From positions 1-45,524 of the forward strand of contig NZ_NHSF01000016.1 of the NCBI RefSeq assembly GCF_016653295.1: a DNA stretch of 45,524 nt, written 5' to 3'. A model generated the notes under the pieces. The model worked only from the letters and a program-made list of their open reading frames with translations, was not told the origin of the DNA and made no database searches. The stretch's first letter is position 1; every line of letters starts with the position of its first letter. This document shows positions 17,772 through 26,918 of the stretch, in pieces. Source of the DNA: Halochromatium salexigens (lineage in GTDB: Bacteria > Pseudomonadota > Gammaproteobacteria > Chromatiales > Chromatiaceae). A program made the translations under genes and the position numbers.

Positions 17772-18470
17772 ATGCAAGACACCTCGCTGCTGACTCGATT
17801 GAGGAACTGGTTCCTGCAAGGCATCGCCTTGCTCGCGCCACTGACCATCACCCTGGCGCTGCTGATCTGGCTCGGCCAGTCGGTGGAGGTGTTCGTCGAT
17901 GGCCTACTCCATCGTCTGCTGCCCGAGGCCTGGTATATCCCAGGCATGGGGCTGGTCGCGGCGCTCATCGTGACCTTGGCGGCGGGGCTGCTGGCGAACC
18001 TGTTCCTGGTGCGCTGGCTGCTCGAGCTCGCCGAACGCGTGCTCGACCGGATTCCGCTGGTCAAGAGTCTGTTTCAGGGGCTCAAGGACGTGGCCCGATT
18101 CTTTGCGCGCACCGGGGATCAGGACTTGGGGCGGCCGGTCGCCGTGACCCTGCCGGTTGGCGAGACCTCGGTGCAGTTGGTCGGCTTCATGATGCAGGAG
18201 CATGCGGAGCTGCCGTTGGTCGATGCCGGGGTGGAGGATGAGTCGCCCGATCTGGTGGCCGTCTATCTGCCGATGAGCTACCAGATCGGCGGTTATACCC
18301 TGTATCTCGAGCGCAGTCGGGTGCGTCCGCTGGCGGTTGGTGCCGAGCAAGCGCTGCGCTCGGTGATCACCGGGGGCGCCTTGAATGAGGCTGTGAGCAG
18401 CAATGGGCCGTCAGCCTCGGTCACGCCGATCGGGGGCCGGAGTCGAGCGCGCGGCGAGGACGAGTCCTGA
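17772..18470 (+). CDS. DUF502 family membrane protein
   Basis: The 232-residue protein matches the DUF502 pattern: a short cytoplasmic start (LLTRLRNWFLQGIALLAPLT), a first membrane helix near 17-36, a second near 55-78, then the conserved motif RIPLVKSLFQGLKDV and a soluble beta-rich domain with VAVYLPMSYQIGGYTLYL. No function is established for this family; in plants relatives (COV) affect vascular patterning. The start at 17772 lies 98 bases from the divergent mscS start. A TACAAT hexamer (17715-17720) could be its -10 box, but no good -35 goes with it. Confidence 0.85.
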   Translation: MQDTSLLTRLRNWFLQGIALLAPLTITLALLIWLGQSVEVFVDGLLHRLLPEAWYIPGMGLVAALIVTLAAGLLANLFLVRWLLELAERVLDRIPLVKSLFQGLKDVARFFARTGDQDLGRPVAVTLPVGETSVQLVGFMMQEHAELPLVDAGVEDESPDLVAVYLPMSYQIGGYTLYLERSRVRPLAVGAEQALRSVITGGALNEAVSSNGPSASVTPIGGRSRARGEDES

Positions 18471-18512
18471 TCGGATCACCGCCTGGCCAATCGGCAAACC
18501 ATCCGAAGCGGA

Positions 18513-19238
18513 TCAGCGAGATCCGTGGTGTGCCGCGCCGAGCGGCACCGAGCGCAGCGGCCAGGCGTCGAGATCGCCGCTGACATCGAGCACCCGAAAG
18601 CGCACGAAGATCGACTCCGAGAGCCACGCCTCCTGCCGCGCCGCGCGCAGGGTGCGATGGTGCGGGCTCTGCCGGTAGGCGAAGGCGCGCATCTGCTCGG
18701 CGTTTTGCCACAGGCTGAAGGTGGCCAGGGTGCGCAGCGGTCCCTCGCCAAAACCGATGTGGAACAGACACCCCGGGGCCTCACGCAGATGCGCACGGAT
18801 CTGCGGCACCGAGCGCCAGAACGCGCGCAGGCGGTTGTTGTGCACATGCGCGTGGGTGAGCACCGCGAGCGGCCCGTCATCGGCGCGCTCGCCGCTGTAG
18901 GCGAACGGTTCGCGCCCATCCCAGGTGCCGTGACCCGAGAGCGGTCGCAGCGCGATATGCAGTTGCGCCTGGCTCGGCCCGGCGATGCGTCGATAAAACC
19001 GGCTTTGCCGCAGGCGCTGATCATCATCCGCATCGGGCAGCGCGCTCATCAGGCAGTAGGTGCGCGGGTCGGGCAGGATCGAGAAGCCATCGTTCCCGCC
19101 GCAGCCCATCAGCCGGAACTCACCAGCGGGCACATCATCGCCGATGAACAGGCGGCGAAAGCCCATAAAAAGGAAGGCAACTGGACTGTAGCCGAGCGGA
19201 TAACGGAAGAAGCTGAAGGTGACGCGGTCGGTCGGCAT
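18513..19238 (-). CDS. crtA: Spheroidene monooxygenase (CrtA)-like protein
   Basis: The 241-residue sequence has the CrtA layout: a start VTFSFFRYPLGYSPVAFLFM, then GDVPAGEFRLMGCGGNDGF-like sequence, WDGREPFAYSG, the block AVLTHAHVHNNRLRAFWRSV, FHIGFGEGPLRTLATFSLW, and a C-terminal SESIFVRFRVL. CrtA is a heme enzyme that oxidises acyclic carotenoids (spheroidene to spheroidenone) in purple bacteria; relatives exist in non-phototrophs. No other carotenoid gene is near, so it is an isolated copy if it has this role. It faces DUF502 across 42 bases and is followed upstream by the GH13 gene, 96 bases away. Confidence 0.65.
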   Translation of the reverse strand: MPTDRVTFSFFRYPLGYSPVAFLFMGFRRLFIGDDVPAGEFRLMGCGGNDGFSILPDPRTYCLMSALPDADDDQRLRQSRFYRRIAGPSQAQLHIALRPLSGHGTWDGREPFAYSGERADDGPLAVLTHAHVHNNRLRAFWRSVPQIRAHLREAPGCLFHIGFGEGPLRTLATFSLWQNAEQMRAFAYRQSPHHRTLRAARQEAWLSESIFVRFRVLDVSGDLDAWPLRSVPLGAAHHGSR

Positions 19239-19334
19239 GCGGATAAGATATCGAGTTAGCGATCAAGGACAGCGGCCTTGGCGGTTGGCCAAGCTCGGGG
19301 CTGTCCGATGAGCGAGCGATGGCCGGCAACTGAC

Positions 19335-20618
19335 TCAAGCATCCGATGACACCAGCACCCGCGCCATACCGGGCCCAAGCCAGAACTCGAACGGGGCGGG
19401 CAGCTCCGCCATCGGCCAGTCCGGCGACAGATCGCGAATCGGCCCCGGGGATTGGAGCAGGTGGTGCAAGTCATCAACATAGAAACGCTGGCGTGCCCAG
19501 GGATCTTTGTTGATGACCAATAGCGCCTGCCCCGGCCCCTGGAGGGCGTGCTTGCGCAGGACCAGAATCGCTGGATCGGGATGATCGAGCCACTCGATGC
19601 GACCTTCGCCAGCGAGCACTGGCACCGCGTCCTTGATCGCGTTGACCTGGGTGATGAAGTCGCAGAGATCGAGATTCGGCGTCTCCCAATCGTTTGGGGT
19701 GGTCTCGACCACGTCGAGGCGACGGCGGAAGCCGAATTCAAATCCGATCGGCATCATCACACCGCTCGCGAACAGGGCCGTGAACAGGTAGCGCTGCCGC
19801 AGTGCATCGGCATTGGCATGAAACTCCTCGAACATCCGCCGCGTGTCATGGCTCTCCGGGAAGCCGATCGAGGGCGCGATCTGGCGCGTCAGTTCATACT
19901 GCTCGAGCAGCCAGTTGCCATTGAAATCCCACCACTTGGCGCTGTTGAAGATGGCATCGAAGCCGGCCTCGGCGGTCTCGCGGGTCTGCTCGGGGCTGCA
20001 GCCGAGGGTCTCGGCGACAAAGACCGCCCCTGGGTGACGGTCGCGAATCCGGGAGATCAGTTGTTCCCAGAGCGCGGTCGGTAGCTGATAGGCCGCATCG
20101 CAGCGGAAACCGCGGAAGCCGAGCCCGATCAGATGTTCGACCAGACGCACGAAGTAGGCGAGCAGGCCATGCGGGTCATCGGCCTGCTGCAACGCGCGCT
20201 GATGGTCGAACTGCGCTAGATCGCGCCACACCACCTTGTTGCCGTTGGCCTCGACGCAGAACGGGTGCGCGATGCGGTTATTCTGACGCACGAACCAGTC
20301 GGGATGCTCGCTCAGCAGGGGACTGTCCTCGGCGCAGTGGTTGATGACCAGATCGATCATCAGCGACAGGCCCTGCTCGCCGGCGCGTTCGGCCATGGCC
20401 TGGACCTGGGCCTCCGGCGCTAAGCTCGATTCGGACGCGAGCAGGGCCTCGTTGATGGCGAAATAGTCGGCGATCGAGTACAGGCTGCCGGAGCGCCCAA
20501 GCTGCTGGATGGGGTTCACGAACACCCAATCGAAACCCATCGCGGCGGCCCGCTCTAGGTGTGGCGTCCAACGCTCGAACGGCCCGGCTAAGCGCGGAAA
20601 CAGGTTGTAGAACTTCAT
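19335..20618 (-). CDS. GH13 alpha-amylase-family glycoside hydrolase
   Basis: The 427-residue protein has a GH13 barrel with all key residues: region I D89-L-V-I-N93-H94, region II GFRGFRCD174 (nucleophile), region III VAE203 (acid/base) and region IV ESH257-D258. A short beta domain ends the chain. No signal peptide is seen, so it should act on cytoplasmic alpha-glucans such as glycogen or maltodextrins. The sequence near PFCVEANGNKVVWRDLAQFD resembles maltosyltransferase or trehalose-related GH13 proteins more than secreted amylases; I cannot fix the reaction. Its start overlaps the stop of the small lipoprotein gene by 4 bases. Glycogen synthesis genes lie 11 kb away. Confidence 0.85.
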   Translation of the reverse strand: MKFYNLFPRLAGPFERWTPHLERAAAMGFDWVFVNPIQQLGRSGSLYSIADYFAINEALLASESSLAPEAQVQAMAERAGEQGLSLMIDLVINHCAEDSPLLSEHPDWFVRQNNRIAHPFCVEANGNKVVWRDLAQFDHQRALQQADDPHGLLAYFVRLVEHLIGLGFRGFRCDAAYQLPTALWEQLISRIRDRHPGAVFVAETLGCSPEQTRETAEAGFDAIFNSAKWWDFNGNWLLEQYELTRQIAPSIGFPESHDTRRMFEEFHANADALRQRYLFTALFASGVMMPIGFEFGFRRRLDVVETTPNDWETPNLDLCDFITQVNAIKDAVPVLAGEGRIEWLDHPDPAILVLRKHALQGPGQALLVINKDPWARQRFYVDDLHHLLQSPGPIRDLSPDWPMAELPAPFEFWLGPGMARVLVSSDA

Positions 20619-20812
20619 TCGGCGGTTTGCTGTTCAGGAGGCTGCTGTGGATCCTTTGACGCGCGTTCCTTTTGATAGCCTTGCTCGAATTCAGCGGCGC
20701 CTTTTTCGACGGCGTTGACGGCCTTGCCTGTCTTTTCACCGGCCCAGGAGCAGGCGCCGAGGCTGAGCGACAGGAGCATCAAGGGAAGTGCATGGAAGAG
20801 ACGTCGTTTCAT
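20615..20812 (-). CDS. Small lipoprotein, entericidin-like size
   Basis: The 65-residue product starts MKRRLFHALPLMLLSLSLGAC, a clear lipoprotein signal with lipidated Cys21. The mature part is about 45 residues, charged, and ends Pro/Gln-rich (QQPPEQQTAE). It resembles entericidins and similar tiny lipoproteins only in size and style. The ATG at 20812 is chosen for the signal peptide. It overlaps the GH13 start by 4 bases, so it is the first gene of that pair, which is unusual because a lipoprotein and a cytoplasmic glucosidase have no obvious link. Confidence 0.75.
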   Translation of the reverse strand: MKRRLFHALPLMLLSLSLGACSWAGEKTGKAVNAVEKGAAEFEQGYQKERASKDPQQPPEQQTAE

Positions 20813-20948
20813 AGGGGATTGCGAGGGTGATGGCTGGTTTTGAACGTCGTAGAGTATAGCCGCTAAGGCCCAGTCAGGACTCGCAAGCTGATAGACTGGG
20901 CGTCCCTGGCGAGGCATCGATCCTGTTCACGAGTAAGAGGCAAGAGCC

Positions 20949-22073
20949 ATGCGCGCGCATTTCGACCCCAGTGGGACCGCCGACGGTCTGCTCGCCGCCC
21001 TCCAGGCGCTCAGCGCTGAGGGGGCCATCGGCGGCCTGATGGTGCTCGCCTGTGATGCCAACGGCTGGCAACCGCACCAGCTCGACCCGATCCTGCACGC
21101 CTGCCAGATGCCGGTGTTCGGGGGGATTTTCCCGCAGGTCACCCACCAGAGCCAGAACCATGAGCGTGGCACCCTGTTGATCGCCTTCGACGCGGTGCCT
21201 GAGGTCGCCTGTGTGCCTGGACTGAGCGATGCCGAAGCGGATTTCGACGCGCGCGTCGAGGCCGCCACCGAGCACTGGCCCGAGCCCCCGGAGGTGACCA
21301 CCATGCTGGTCTATGTCGATGGGCTCTCGAGCCGGATCAGCGCGCTGGTCGATGGCTTGTTCACCAATTTCGGCCTGGAGAACAACTTCATCGGCGGCGG
21401 TGCGGGCTCGCTGAGCTTTCAGCAAGCCCCCTGCATCCTGACCAATGAGGGCCTGCTGGCCGATGTCGCCATCCTCGCGCGCCTGCCGATCCACAGCCGT
21501 CTCGGCGTCACCCACGGCTGGCAGCCGATCAGCGCGCCGATGAAGGTCACCGGCTCCCAGGGCAATGTCGTCATGACCCTGGATTGGGAGCCGGCCTTCG
21601 AGGTCTACAAGCGCATGGTGGAGGCGCACAGCGGCCAGGTGATGCATGCCGAGGCGTTCTTTGCGTTGGCGAAATCCTATCCCTTCGGCATGACCAAGCT
21701 CGACACCGAGATGGTGGTGCGCGATCCCCTGATGGTCGCCGACGGAAGCCATCTGGTGTGCGTCGGCGAGGTGCCCGAGGGGGCCTTTCTGCGGCTGCTC
21801 AATGGCACGCCGGACACCCTGATCGCCGCCGCCACCAAGGCGCGCGAGCTAGCCCTCCCCGAGGGGGTCGGCGAGGCGGCGGCAAGCCCGCTGTTCATCG
21901 ATTGCATCTCGCGCGTGCTCTTCCTCGGTGAGCGCATCGTCGATGAACTCGACGCCGTCGGGCAGGATCAGCCCGTGAATGGGGCTTTCACCCTCGGCGA
22001 GATTGCCAATACCGGCGATGCCTTCCTGGAGTTCTACAATAAGACATCGGTGTTCAGCCTCCTGTTCGACTAG
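20949..22073 (+). CDS. FIST domain sensory protein
   Basis: The 374-residue protein has a FIST N domain (about 20-200) with the typical VFGGIFPQVTHQSQNHERGT, where related proteins have a GCS/G-containing strand, and GLENNFIGGGAGSLSFQ. It also has a FIST C domain (about 220-355) with SYPFGMTKLDTEMVVRDPL and SRVLFLGERIVDEL. FIST proteins are soluble sensors proposed to bind small ligands such as amino acids and are often coded beside kinases and GGDEF/EAL proteins. Only 4 bases separate it from the next gene, so it heads the signalling operon 20949-28150. The start is supported by AAGAGG 11 bases upstream. Confidence 0.92.
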   Translation: MRAHFDPSGTADGLLAALQALSAEGAIGGLMVLACDANGWQPHQLDPILHACQMPVFGGIFPQVTHQSQNHERGTLLIAFDAVPEVACVPGLSDAEADFDARVEAATEHWPEPPEVTTMLVYVDGLSSRISALVDGLFTNFGLENNFIGGGAGSLSFQQAPCILTNEGLLADVAILARLPIHSRLGVTHGWQPISAPMKVTGSQGNVVMTLDWEPAFEVYKRMVEAHSGQVMHAEAFFALAKSYPFGMTKLDTEMVVRDPLMVADGSHLVCVGEVPEGAFLRLLNGTPDTLIAAATKARELALPEGVGEAAASPLFIDCISRVLFLGERIVDELDAVGQDQPVNGAFTLGEIANTGDAFLEFYNKTSVFSLLFD

Positions 22074-22077
22074 TGAC

Positions 22078-24177
22078 ATGCAAGAGATTCCCGCCAAGAT
22101 CCTCCTCGTCGACGACGACCCTGGGATTCGTCTGCTGATCCAACACGGCTTGACCCGCGCCGGTTATCAGGTGACCGAAGCCAGTAATGGCCTCGAGGCC
22201 CTGGACGGTTTCGAGACCATCAAGCCCGATCTGATGCTGATCGACGTCAGCATGCCGCAGCTGGATGGCTTCGAGACGGTCGCCGCGATTCGCCAGCGCG
22301 ACGGCGGCGAGATGATCCCCCTGGTCATGGTCACCGGCTCCGATGACCACGAATCGGTGACCAAGGCCTTCCATGCCGGGGCGACCGATTTCATCACCAA
22401 GCCGATCAACCTGCCGATCCTCACCCAGCGGGTGCGCTATGCGCTCGCCAGCGCCGAGCGCGAACAACGCCTGCGCCGCATCCATCTCGAGCAGCAAAGC
22501 GCCTGTCAACTGGCAAAGCTGGGCTTTTGGCGGCTCGAGATCGAGACCGAGGCGCTGCAATGGTCGCCGGAGGCCGCCACCCTGCTCGGGCGCTCGGCGG
22601 CCATGCCGGGCACGCTCGCCGCGCTCATCGAGGAGGCGCCGGCCGAGCAGCGCCAACGCCTGCAACGCGCCTTCGCGCAGGCCATGACAGGGGCGGCGGG
22701 GCTGAATCTGGAGATGCAACTGACGCGCACCGGCAACGCCTGCATCATCACCCTGCAAAGCAGTCCGCAGATCGAGGATGGCGTCATCGTCGGCGCCTTC
22801 CAGGATGTGACCGCACTGCGCGCCTTCGAGGATCAGACGCTCTATCTGGTCGAGCACGATGAGCTGACCAACCTGCCCAATCATCGGCTGTTCTCGCGTT
22901 TGCTCGCGGATCGGCTCGAGCGCGACGGCGACCGCGACGCGAGCGCGACGACACGCACGGCAATCCTGGTGGCCGATATCAACCGTCTGCATCGCATCAA
23001 TGACGCCTTTGGTCCGGCGCGCGGCGATGAGGTGATCGTGGCCATGGCCAATCGACTGCGGCAACTGCTGCCTCCCAATAGCCTCCTGTGTCGGCTCGAG
23101 TCGGATAGTTTCGGCCTCGCCATCCCCCTGGAGAGCGTCGACCTGGACGCTTTCCAAGCACGACTGCAGACCCAGTTGGAACTGCGCTTGCAGCTCGATG
23201 GGCGCGAGATCTATAGCGATTGCAGCCTGGGTCTGGCCATCCATCCCGATGATGCCCAGGAGGCGGCCGGCCTGATTCAGGCCGCCCAAGCCGCCGAGCG
23301 AGAGACCAACCGGGATCAGAGCCGTCGCTGCATCCGCTTCTCGGAGATTCGCGCGGCGCGCGAAGAGGGGCGCGTGATCCTCGAAACCGATCTGCGCCGG
23401 GCGCTCGAGAAACGCGAATTCTTTCTGGTCTACCAACCCCAGCAGCGTCTGGAGAACCATCGCATCGAGGGCGTGGAAGCGCTGTTGCGCTGGAATCACG
23501 CCGAGCGTGGGATCGTATCGCCGGCGGACTTCATCCCCGTCCTAGAGGAAACGGGGCTCATCCATGAGGCCGGTGATTGGATCCTGGAGGAGGCGATTCG
23601 CCAGGCCGCCGAGTGGTCGAGGCAGGGGCTGGAGCTGCGCATGTCGGTCAACCTCGCCGCCGCCCAGGTCGAGAACCCGCACCTCATCACGCGCTTGTGT
23701 GGCCTGGTGAAGGATTACCAGTTACCGCCCGCGCAGCTCGAACTCGAGATCACCGAGAGCACCGCGATGCGGGTGCCGGAGCAGACGCTGCTCAATCTGC
23801 GAAAATTCAAGCAATGTGGGTTCCAAATCGCGATCGATGATTTCGGGACCGGCTACTCGTCGATGTCGTATCTGCTGCAATTTCCGCTCGATACCTTGAA
23901 GATCGATCGCGCCTTCGTCAAAGAGATCACCCACGGCAAACGCAATCGCGCCATCGTCACCGCGCTCAGCACCCTGAGTTTCCATCTGGGCCTGACCACC
24001 ATCGCCGAGGGCATCGAACTGGAATCCCAGCGTGATTATCTCGATGCATTGAATATCGATATGATCCAGGGCTTCATGATCGCTCGCCCGCTCGTGCCGG
24101 AACAGTTGCTGGCGTTCATGCGAGCCTACGACGCCGACACCTCAGCGAGCCACCCGTCGGCGCAGGCGTCGTCATGA
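22078..24177 (+). CDS. Receiver-PAS-like-GGDEF(degenerate)-EAL c-di-GMP phosphodiesterase
   Basis: The 699-residue protein starts with a receiver domain (acidic pocket VDDD 11-14, phosphorylated D56, K108). A helical linker and a PAS-like region (about 135-265) follow. The GGDEF domain (about 275-420) has ESDSF (341-345) in place of GGDEF, so cyclase activity should be lost, though it may still bind GTP. The EAL domain keeps E467-A-L-L-R, NLAAAQ, ELEITES, IDDFGTGYSS, LKIDRAF and EGIE, so it should degrade c-di-GMP. The ATG at 22078 is used; it lies 4 bases after the FIST stop. The kinase in the next gene is the natural phosphodonor. Confidence 0.95.
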   Translation: MQEIPAKILLVDDDPGIRLLIQHGLTRAGYQVTEASNGLEALDGFETIKPDLMLIDVSMPQLDGFETVAAIRQRDGGEMIPLVMVTGSDDHESVTKAFHAGATDFITKPINLPILTQRVRYALASAEREQRLRRIHLEQQSACQLAKLGFWRLEIETEALQWSPEAATLLGRSAAMPGTLAALIEEAPAEQRQRLQRAFAQAMTGAAGLNLEMQLTRTGNACIITLQSSPQIEDGVIVGAFQDVTALRAFEDQTLYLVEHDELTNLPNHRLFSRLLADRLERDGDRDASATTRTAILVADINRLHRINDAFGPARGDEVIVAMANRLRQLLPPNSLLCRLESDSFGLAIPLESVDLDAFQARLQTQLELRLQLDGREIYSDCSLGLAIHPDDAQEAAGLIQAAQAAERETNRDQSRRCIRFSEIRAAREEGRVILETDLRRALEKREFFLVYQPQQRLENHRIEGVEALLRWNHAERGIVSPADFIPVLEETGLIHEAGDWILEEAIRQAAEWSRQGLELRMSVNLAAAQVENPHLITRLCGLVKDYQLPPAQLELEITESTAMRVPEQTLLNLRKFKQCGFQIAIDDFGTGYSSMSYLLQFPLDTLKIDRAFVKEITHGKRNRAIVTALSTLSFHLGLTTIAEGIELESQRDYLDALNIDMIQGFMIARPLVPEQLLAFMRAYDADTSASHPSAQASS

Positions 24178-26918
24178 GCGACGACGATCACCAAAAAGAG
24201 ATCGAGATCCTCTATGAGATCTCGCTGGCGATCGGTCACAGCCTGGATCTGCAGAGCATGCTCAAGCAGTCCGTGGGCACCATCATGCGGCAGTTGAACT
24301 GCCAGGCGGCTGTCGTCTTGCAATACGACACCGACGATGGCGAGGATCCAGCGCCGCCTAGTCGCTCGAATGGGCGCTCGAATGGACGTGCGCACGAACA
24401 AGCGCACGAGCAGGCGCACGCGCCTGAAGCTGTGCAGTGGGATGATCTCTATGTGGTGCCGAAGACGGCCCGCAAATCGTCCGAACTGCGGGAGTTCCTG
24501 ACCGGATTGGACCTACCGGCGAACCAGACGGAATTGAAGGTCTGGCAAGCCGCCGCCGAGGGTGGCGCCTTGCCACAAGCGAGCGAGTTCAGCAGCTCGA
24601 CCTATTACGCCTTCTATCTGGCCAAGATCGGCGTGTTGATCCTGAAACGGATTGGCCCGAGCATCTCTCGCAGTCTGCTGCTGTCGTTGAATGTGCTGAT
24701 GGACAAGCTGGCCTACTCGGCGCTCGCCTGCCTGCATGATGCGCAGCTGAAACAGCAGATCGAGGCCGCGCAAGCGGCCAACATCGCGAAAAGTCAGTTC
24801 CTCGCCAACATGAGCCATGAGATCCGCACGCCGATGAACGGCGTCATGGGCATGTTGGACATCACGCTCGAGACCGAGCTGCAGCCACAGCAGCGCGATT
24901 ATCTGCGCCAGGCACGCTTGTCGGCGCAGCATCTGCTCGAGATCATCAACCTGATCCTGGATATCTCCAAGATCGAGGCGAAGAAATTCAAGCTCAAACC
25001 AGAGCCGACCGATCTGTTCGAATTCATCGGCGAGCTGATCAAGAGCCAGGTGCCGCATGCACTCTGCAAGCGGCTCAATCTGCTCTACGACGTCGAGCCG
25101 ACGCTGCCGCGCTGGGTCGAGATCGATCCCACCCGCTTGCGCCAGGTGATGTCGAACCTGATCGGCAATGCGTTGAAATTTACCGATCAGGGCAGCGTCA
25201 AGCTCATCGTCTCGCCCTGTCAGCCGCCGGCGCATCTGCCCCCGCAAGAGCAGGCCCAGTGGACATGCATCGAGGTCGAGGATACCGGCATCGGCATCCC
25301 GGCCGAGCAATTGCCCACCATCTTCAATGCCTTCGAGCAGGTCGACAGCAAGACGACGCGGAAATTCGAGGGCACCGGCCTCGGTCTGACGATCACCCGC
25401 GAGCTGGTCGAAATGATGGGCGGGACGATCCAGGTTGAAAGCGAGGTCGGCCAGGGCACCTGCTTCCGTGTGACTCTGCCGCTGAGATCTGCTCCTAAGC
25501 CTGTGGTCGACGATAAGCCGGTGCCGGAGGCTTTGCCCGCCTCGGCCTATCGGGTCTTGGTGGTCGATGATGAACCGCTCAATCGCTCGGTGATCCATCA
25601 CATGCTCGAGATCCTGGCGGTGGCCTGCGAGACGGCGGTGAGCGCGCCGGAAGGCCTGTTGGCACTGCGCAAGGCGATCGAGGAAGCGCATCCGTTCAAT
25701 CTGCTGCTGCTCGATGCCAACATGCCGGGCATGGACGGCTACGCCATGGCCGAAGAAGTGCTGCGCGAGGGGTTGCTCTGTCCCGCGCAGATTCGGGTGT
25801 TGAGTTCCTCGGCGTTCGCCGTCGAGGAGCAGCGGGACAAAAAGGCCTTCGCGCGCTACCGACAGGTGTGCCAACAGGGCTGTCCGTTCTATAACGGTCG
25901 GGCAACGCTCTGTAAGCAATTCCAGCAACAAGACTGCTTGACCAAGCCGGTGACGCTCGCCGACCTGCGCCAACTGCTCTTTCGCCAGGAGCCAGGCGTG
26001 GAGCGCACGCTGGGGATCGGCGACTCGGCGCTCGCCGAGCAGCGGCTGAATATCCTGGTCGCCGAAGACAACCCGATCAATCAACAAGTCATCATCGCGC
26101 TGCTGAGGAAATTCCAGGTGTTCTACACCATTGCCAATCATGGCCGCGAAGCGGTGGAGTGGGCCTGCAAGGAACGCTTCGATCTCATTTTCATGGATAT
26201 CATGATGCCGATGATGGACGGCTTGGAGGCCACCCAGCAGATCCGTGACTATGAGCGCCAACAGCAATTACCGCCGGTGCCGATCATCGCCTTGACCGCC
26301 AAGGCTATGAAAGGAGATCGCGAGGACTATCTCCAGCAGGGCATGGACGGGTATGTCGCCAAGCCGATCAACTCCAAGCTCCTGTTCGAGGAGATGGAGC
26401 GATTGTTGAGCAAGCGCCATGCGCCATTGCCGAGTCAGGCCGACGCCGCACCGGCCTACTCGGATCTGGAGACCTGGCTCGGTGCCGACGGTGGCGGCGA
26501 TGAAGACGACACCAGGGCGCCAGCTGCCGACGCGTCGCCGCCGCCGGCAACCGTCGACAAGCAGCAATTCGATTGGGCGCAAGCGGTCAAGCAACTCGGC
26601 GCGGAAGAGGACCTGCTGCTCACCTTTCTCTCGCGCTTCCTCTCCGATCTGCCGGCCGCCGAAGCGCGCCTGAGAGCGGCCTTGGAGCAGCGCGATGCCG
26701 CCTCGCTCAAAATGGAGGCACATACCTTGAAAAGCCTCTGCGCGACCCTGTGCATGGAACAGGCGAGACAGGGGTTCTGGGCGCTCGAGCAGGCCTGTCG
26801 CGAGCCCCCGAGCGACTGGGCGGATATCGACTACCAAGTGGATGCGGTGTTCGAGACGCTGCAACGCGTGCGCCCTGTGCTCGATGACAAGCTCGCACGA
26901 CATGGGGCTGGTGCCTGA
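24174..26918 (+). CDS. Hybrid histidine kinase: HisKA-HATPase-REC(Cys insert)-REC-Hpt
   Basis: This 914-residue kinase overlaps the upstream gene by 4 bases. An N-terminal GAF-like sensor region (about 1-195), without membrane segments, contains a repeat-rich linker (about 64-83). The HisKA motif has H215 in [10 protein letters not shown]; the ATPase domain has [16 protein letters not shown] and GTGLGLTI. Receiver 1 (about 460-600) has D514 and K591. Receiver 2 (about 622-745) has D675. The Hpt domain has H850 in AHTLKS. Receiver 1 contains about 20 extra residues between strand 4 and K591 with C566-x3-C570-x9-C580-x7-C588, a candidate metal, Fe-S or disulfide site. The kinase is likely cytoplasmic and may serve the adjacent receiver-EAL protein. 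Confidence 0.95.
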   Translation: MSDDDHQKEIEILYEISLAIGHSLDLQSMLKQSVGTIMRQLNCQAAVVLQYDTDDGEDPAPPSRSNGRSNGRAHEQAHEQAHAPEAVQWDDLYVVPKTARKSSELREFLTGLDLPANQTELKVWQAAAEGGALPQASEFSSSTYYAFYLAKIGVLILKRIGPSISRSLLLSLNVLMDKLAYSALACLHDAQLKQQIEAAQAANIAKSQFLANMSHEIRTPMNGVMGMLDITLETELQPQQRDYLRQARLSAQHLLEIINLILDISKIEAKKFKLKPEPTDLFEFIGELIKSQVPHALCKRLNLLYDVEPTLPRWVEIDPTRLRQVMSNLIGNALKFTDQGSVKLIVSPCQPPAHLPPQEQAQWTCIEVEDTGIGIPAEQLPTIFNAFEQVDSKTTRKFEGTGLGLTITRELVEMMGGTIQVESEVGQGTCFRVTLPLRSAPKPVVDDKPVPEALPASAYRVLVVDDEPLNRSVIHHMLEILAVACETAVSAPEGLLALRKAIEEAHPFNLLLLDANMPGMDGYAMAEEVLREGLLCPAQIRVLSSSAFAVEEQRDKKAFARYRQVCQQGCPFYNGRATLCKQFQQQDCLTKPVTLADLRQLLFRQEPGVERTLGIGDSALAEQRLNILVAEDNPINQQVIIALLRKFQVFYTIANHGREAVEWACKERFDLIFMDIMMPMMDGLEATQQIRDYERQQQLPPVPIIALTAKAMKGDREDYLQQGMDGYVAKPINSKLLFEEMERLLSKRHAPLPSQADAAPAYSDLETWLGADGGGDEDDTRAPAADASPPPATVDKQQFDWAQAVKQLGAEEDLLLTFLSRFLSDLPAAEARLRAALEQRDAASLKMEAHTLKSLCATLCMEQARQGFWALEQACREPPSDWADIDYQVDAVFETLQRVRPVLDDKLARHGAGA
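24363..24422 (+). repeat. 12-bp direct repeats in the kinase sensor linker
   Basis: Two near-identical 12-bp units (24363-24374, 24375-24386) encode RSNG twice, and two further units (24390-24401, 24402-24413) encode AHEQ twice with a partial third. They insert a polar low-complexity linker into the N-terminal region of the hybrid kinase and keep the reading frame. Confidence 0.75.

Noticed and set aside
22054-23499. 481-codon minus-strand frame opposite the receiver-GGDEF-EAL gene
   Set aside because: It is an antisense frame over intact receiver and EAL motifs, and it has no recognisable domain.
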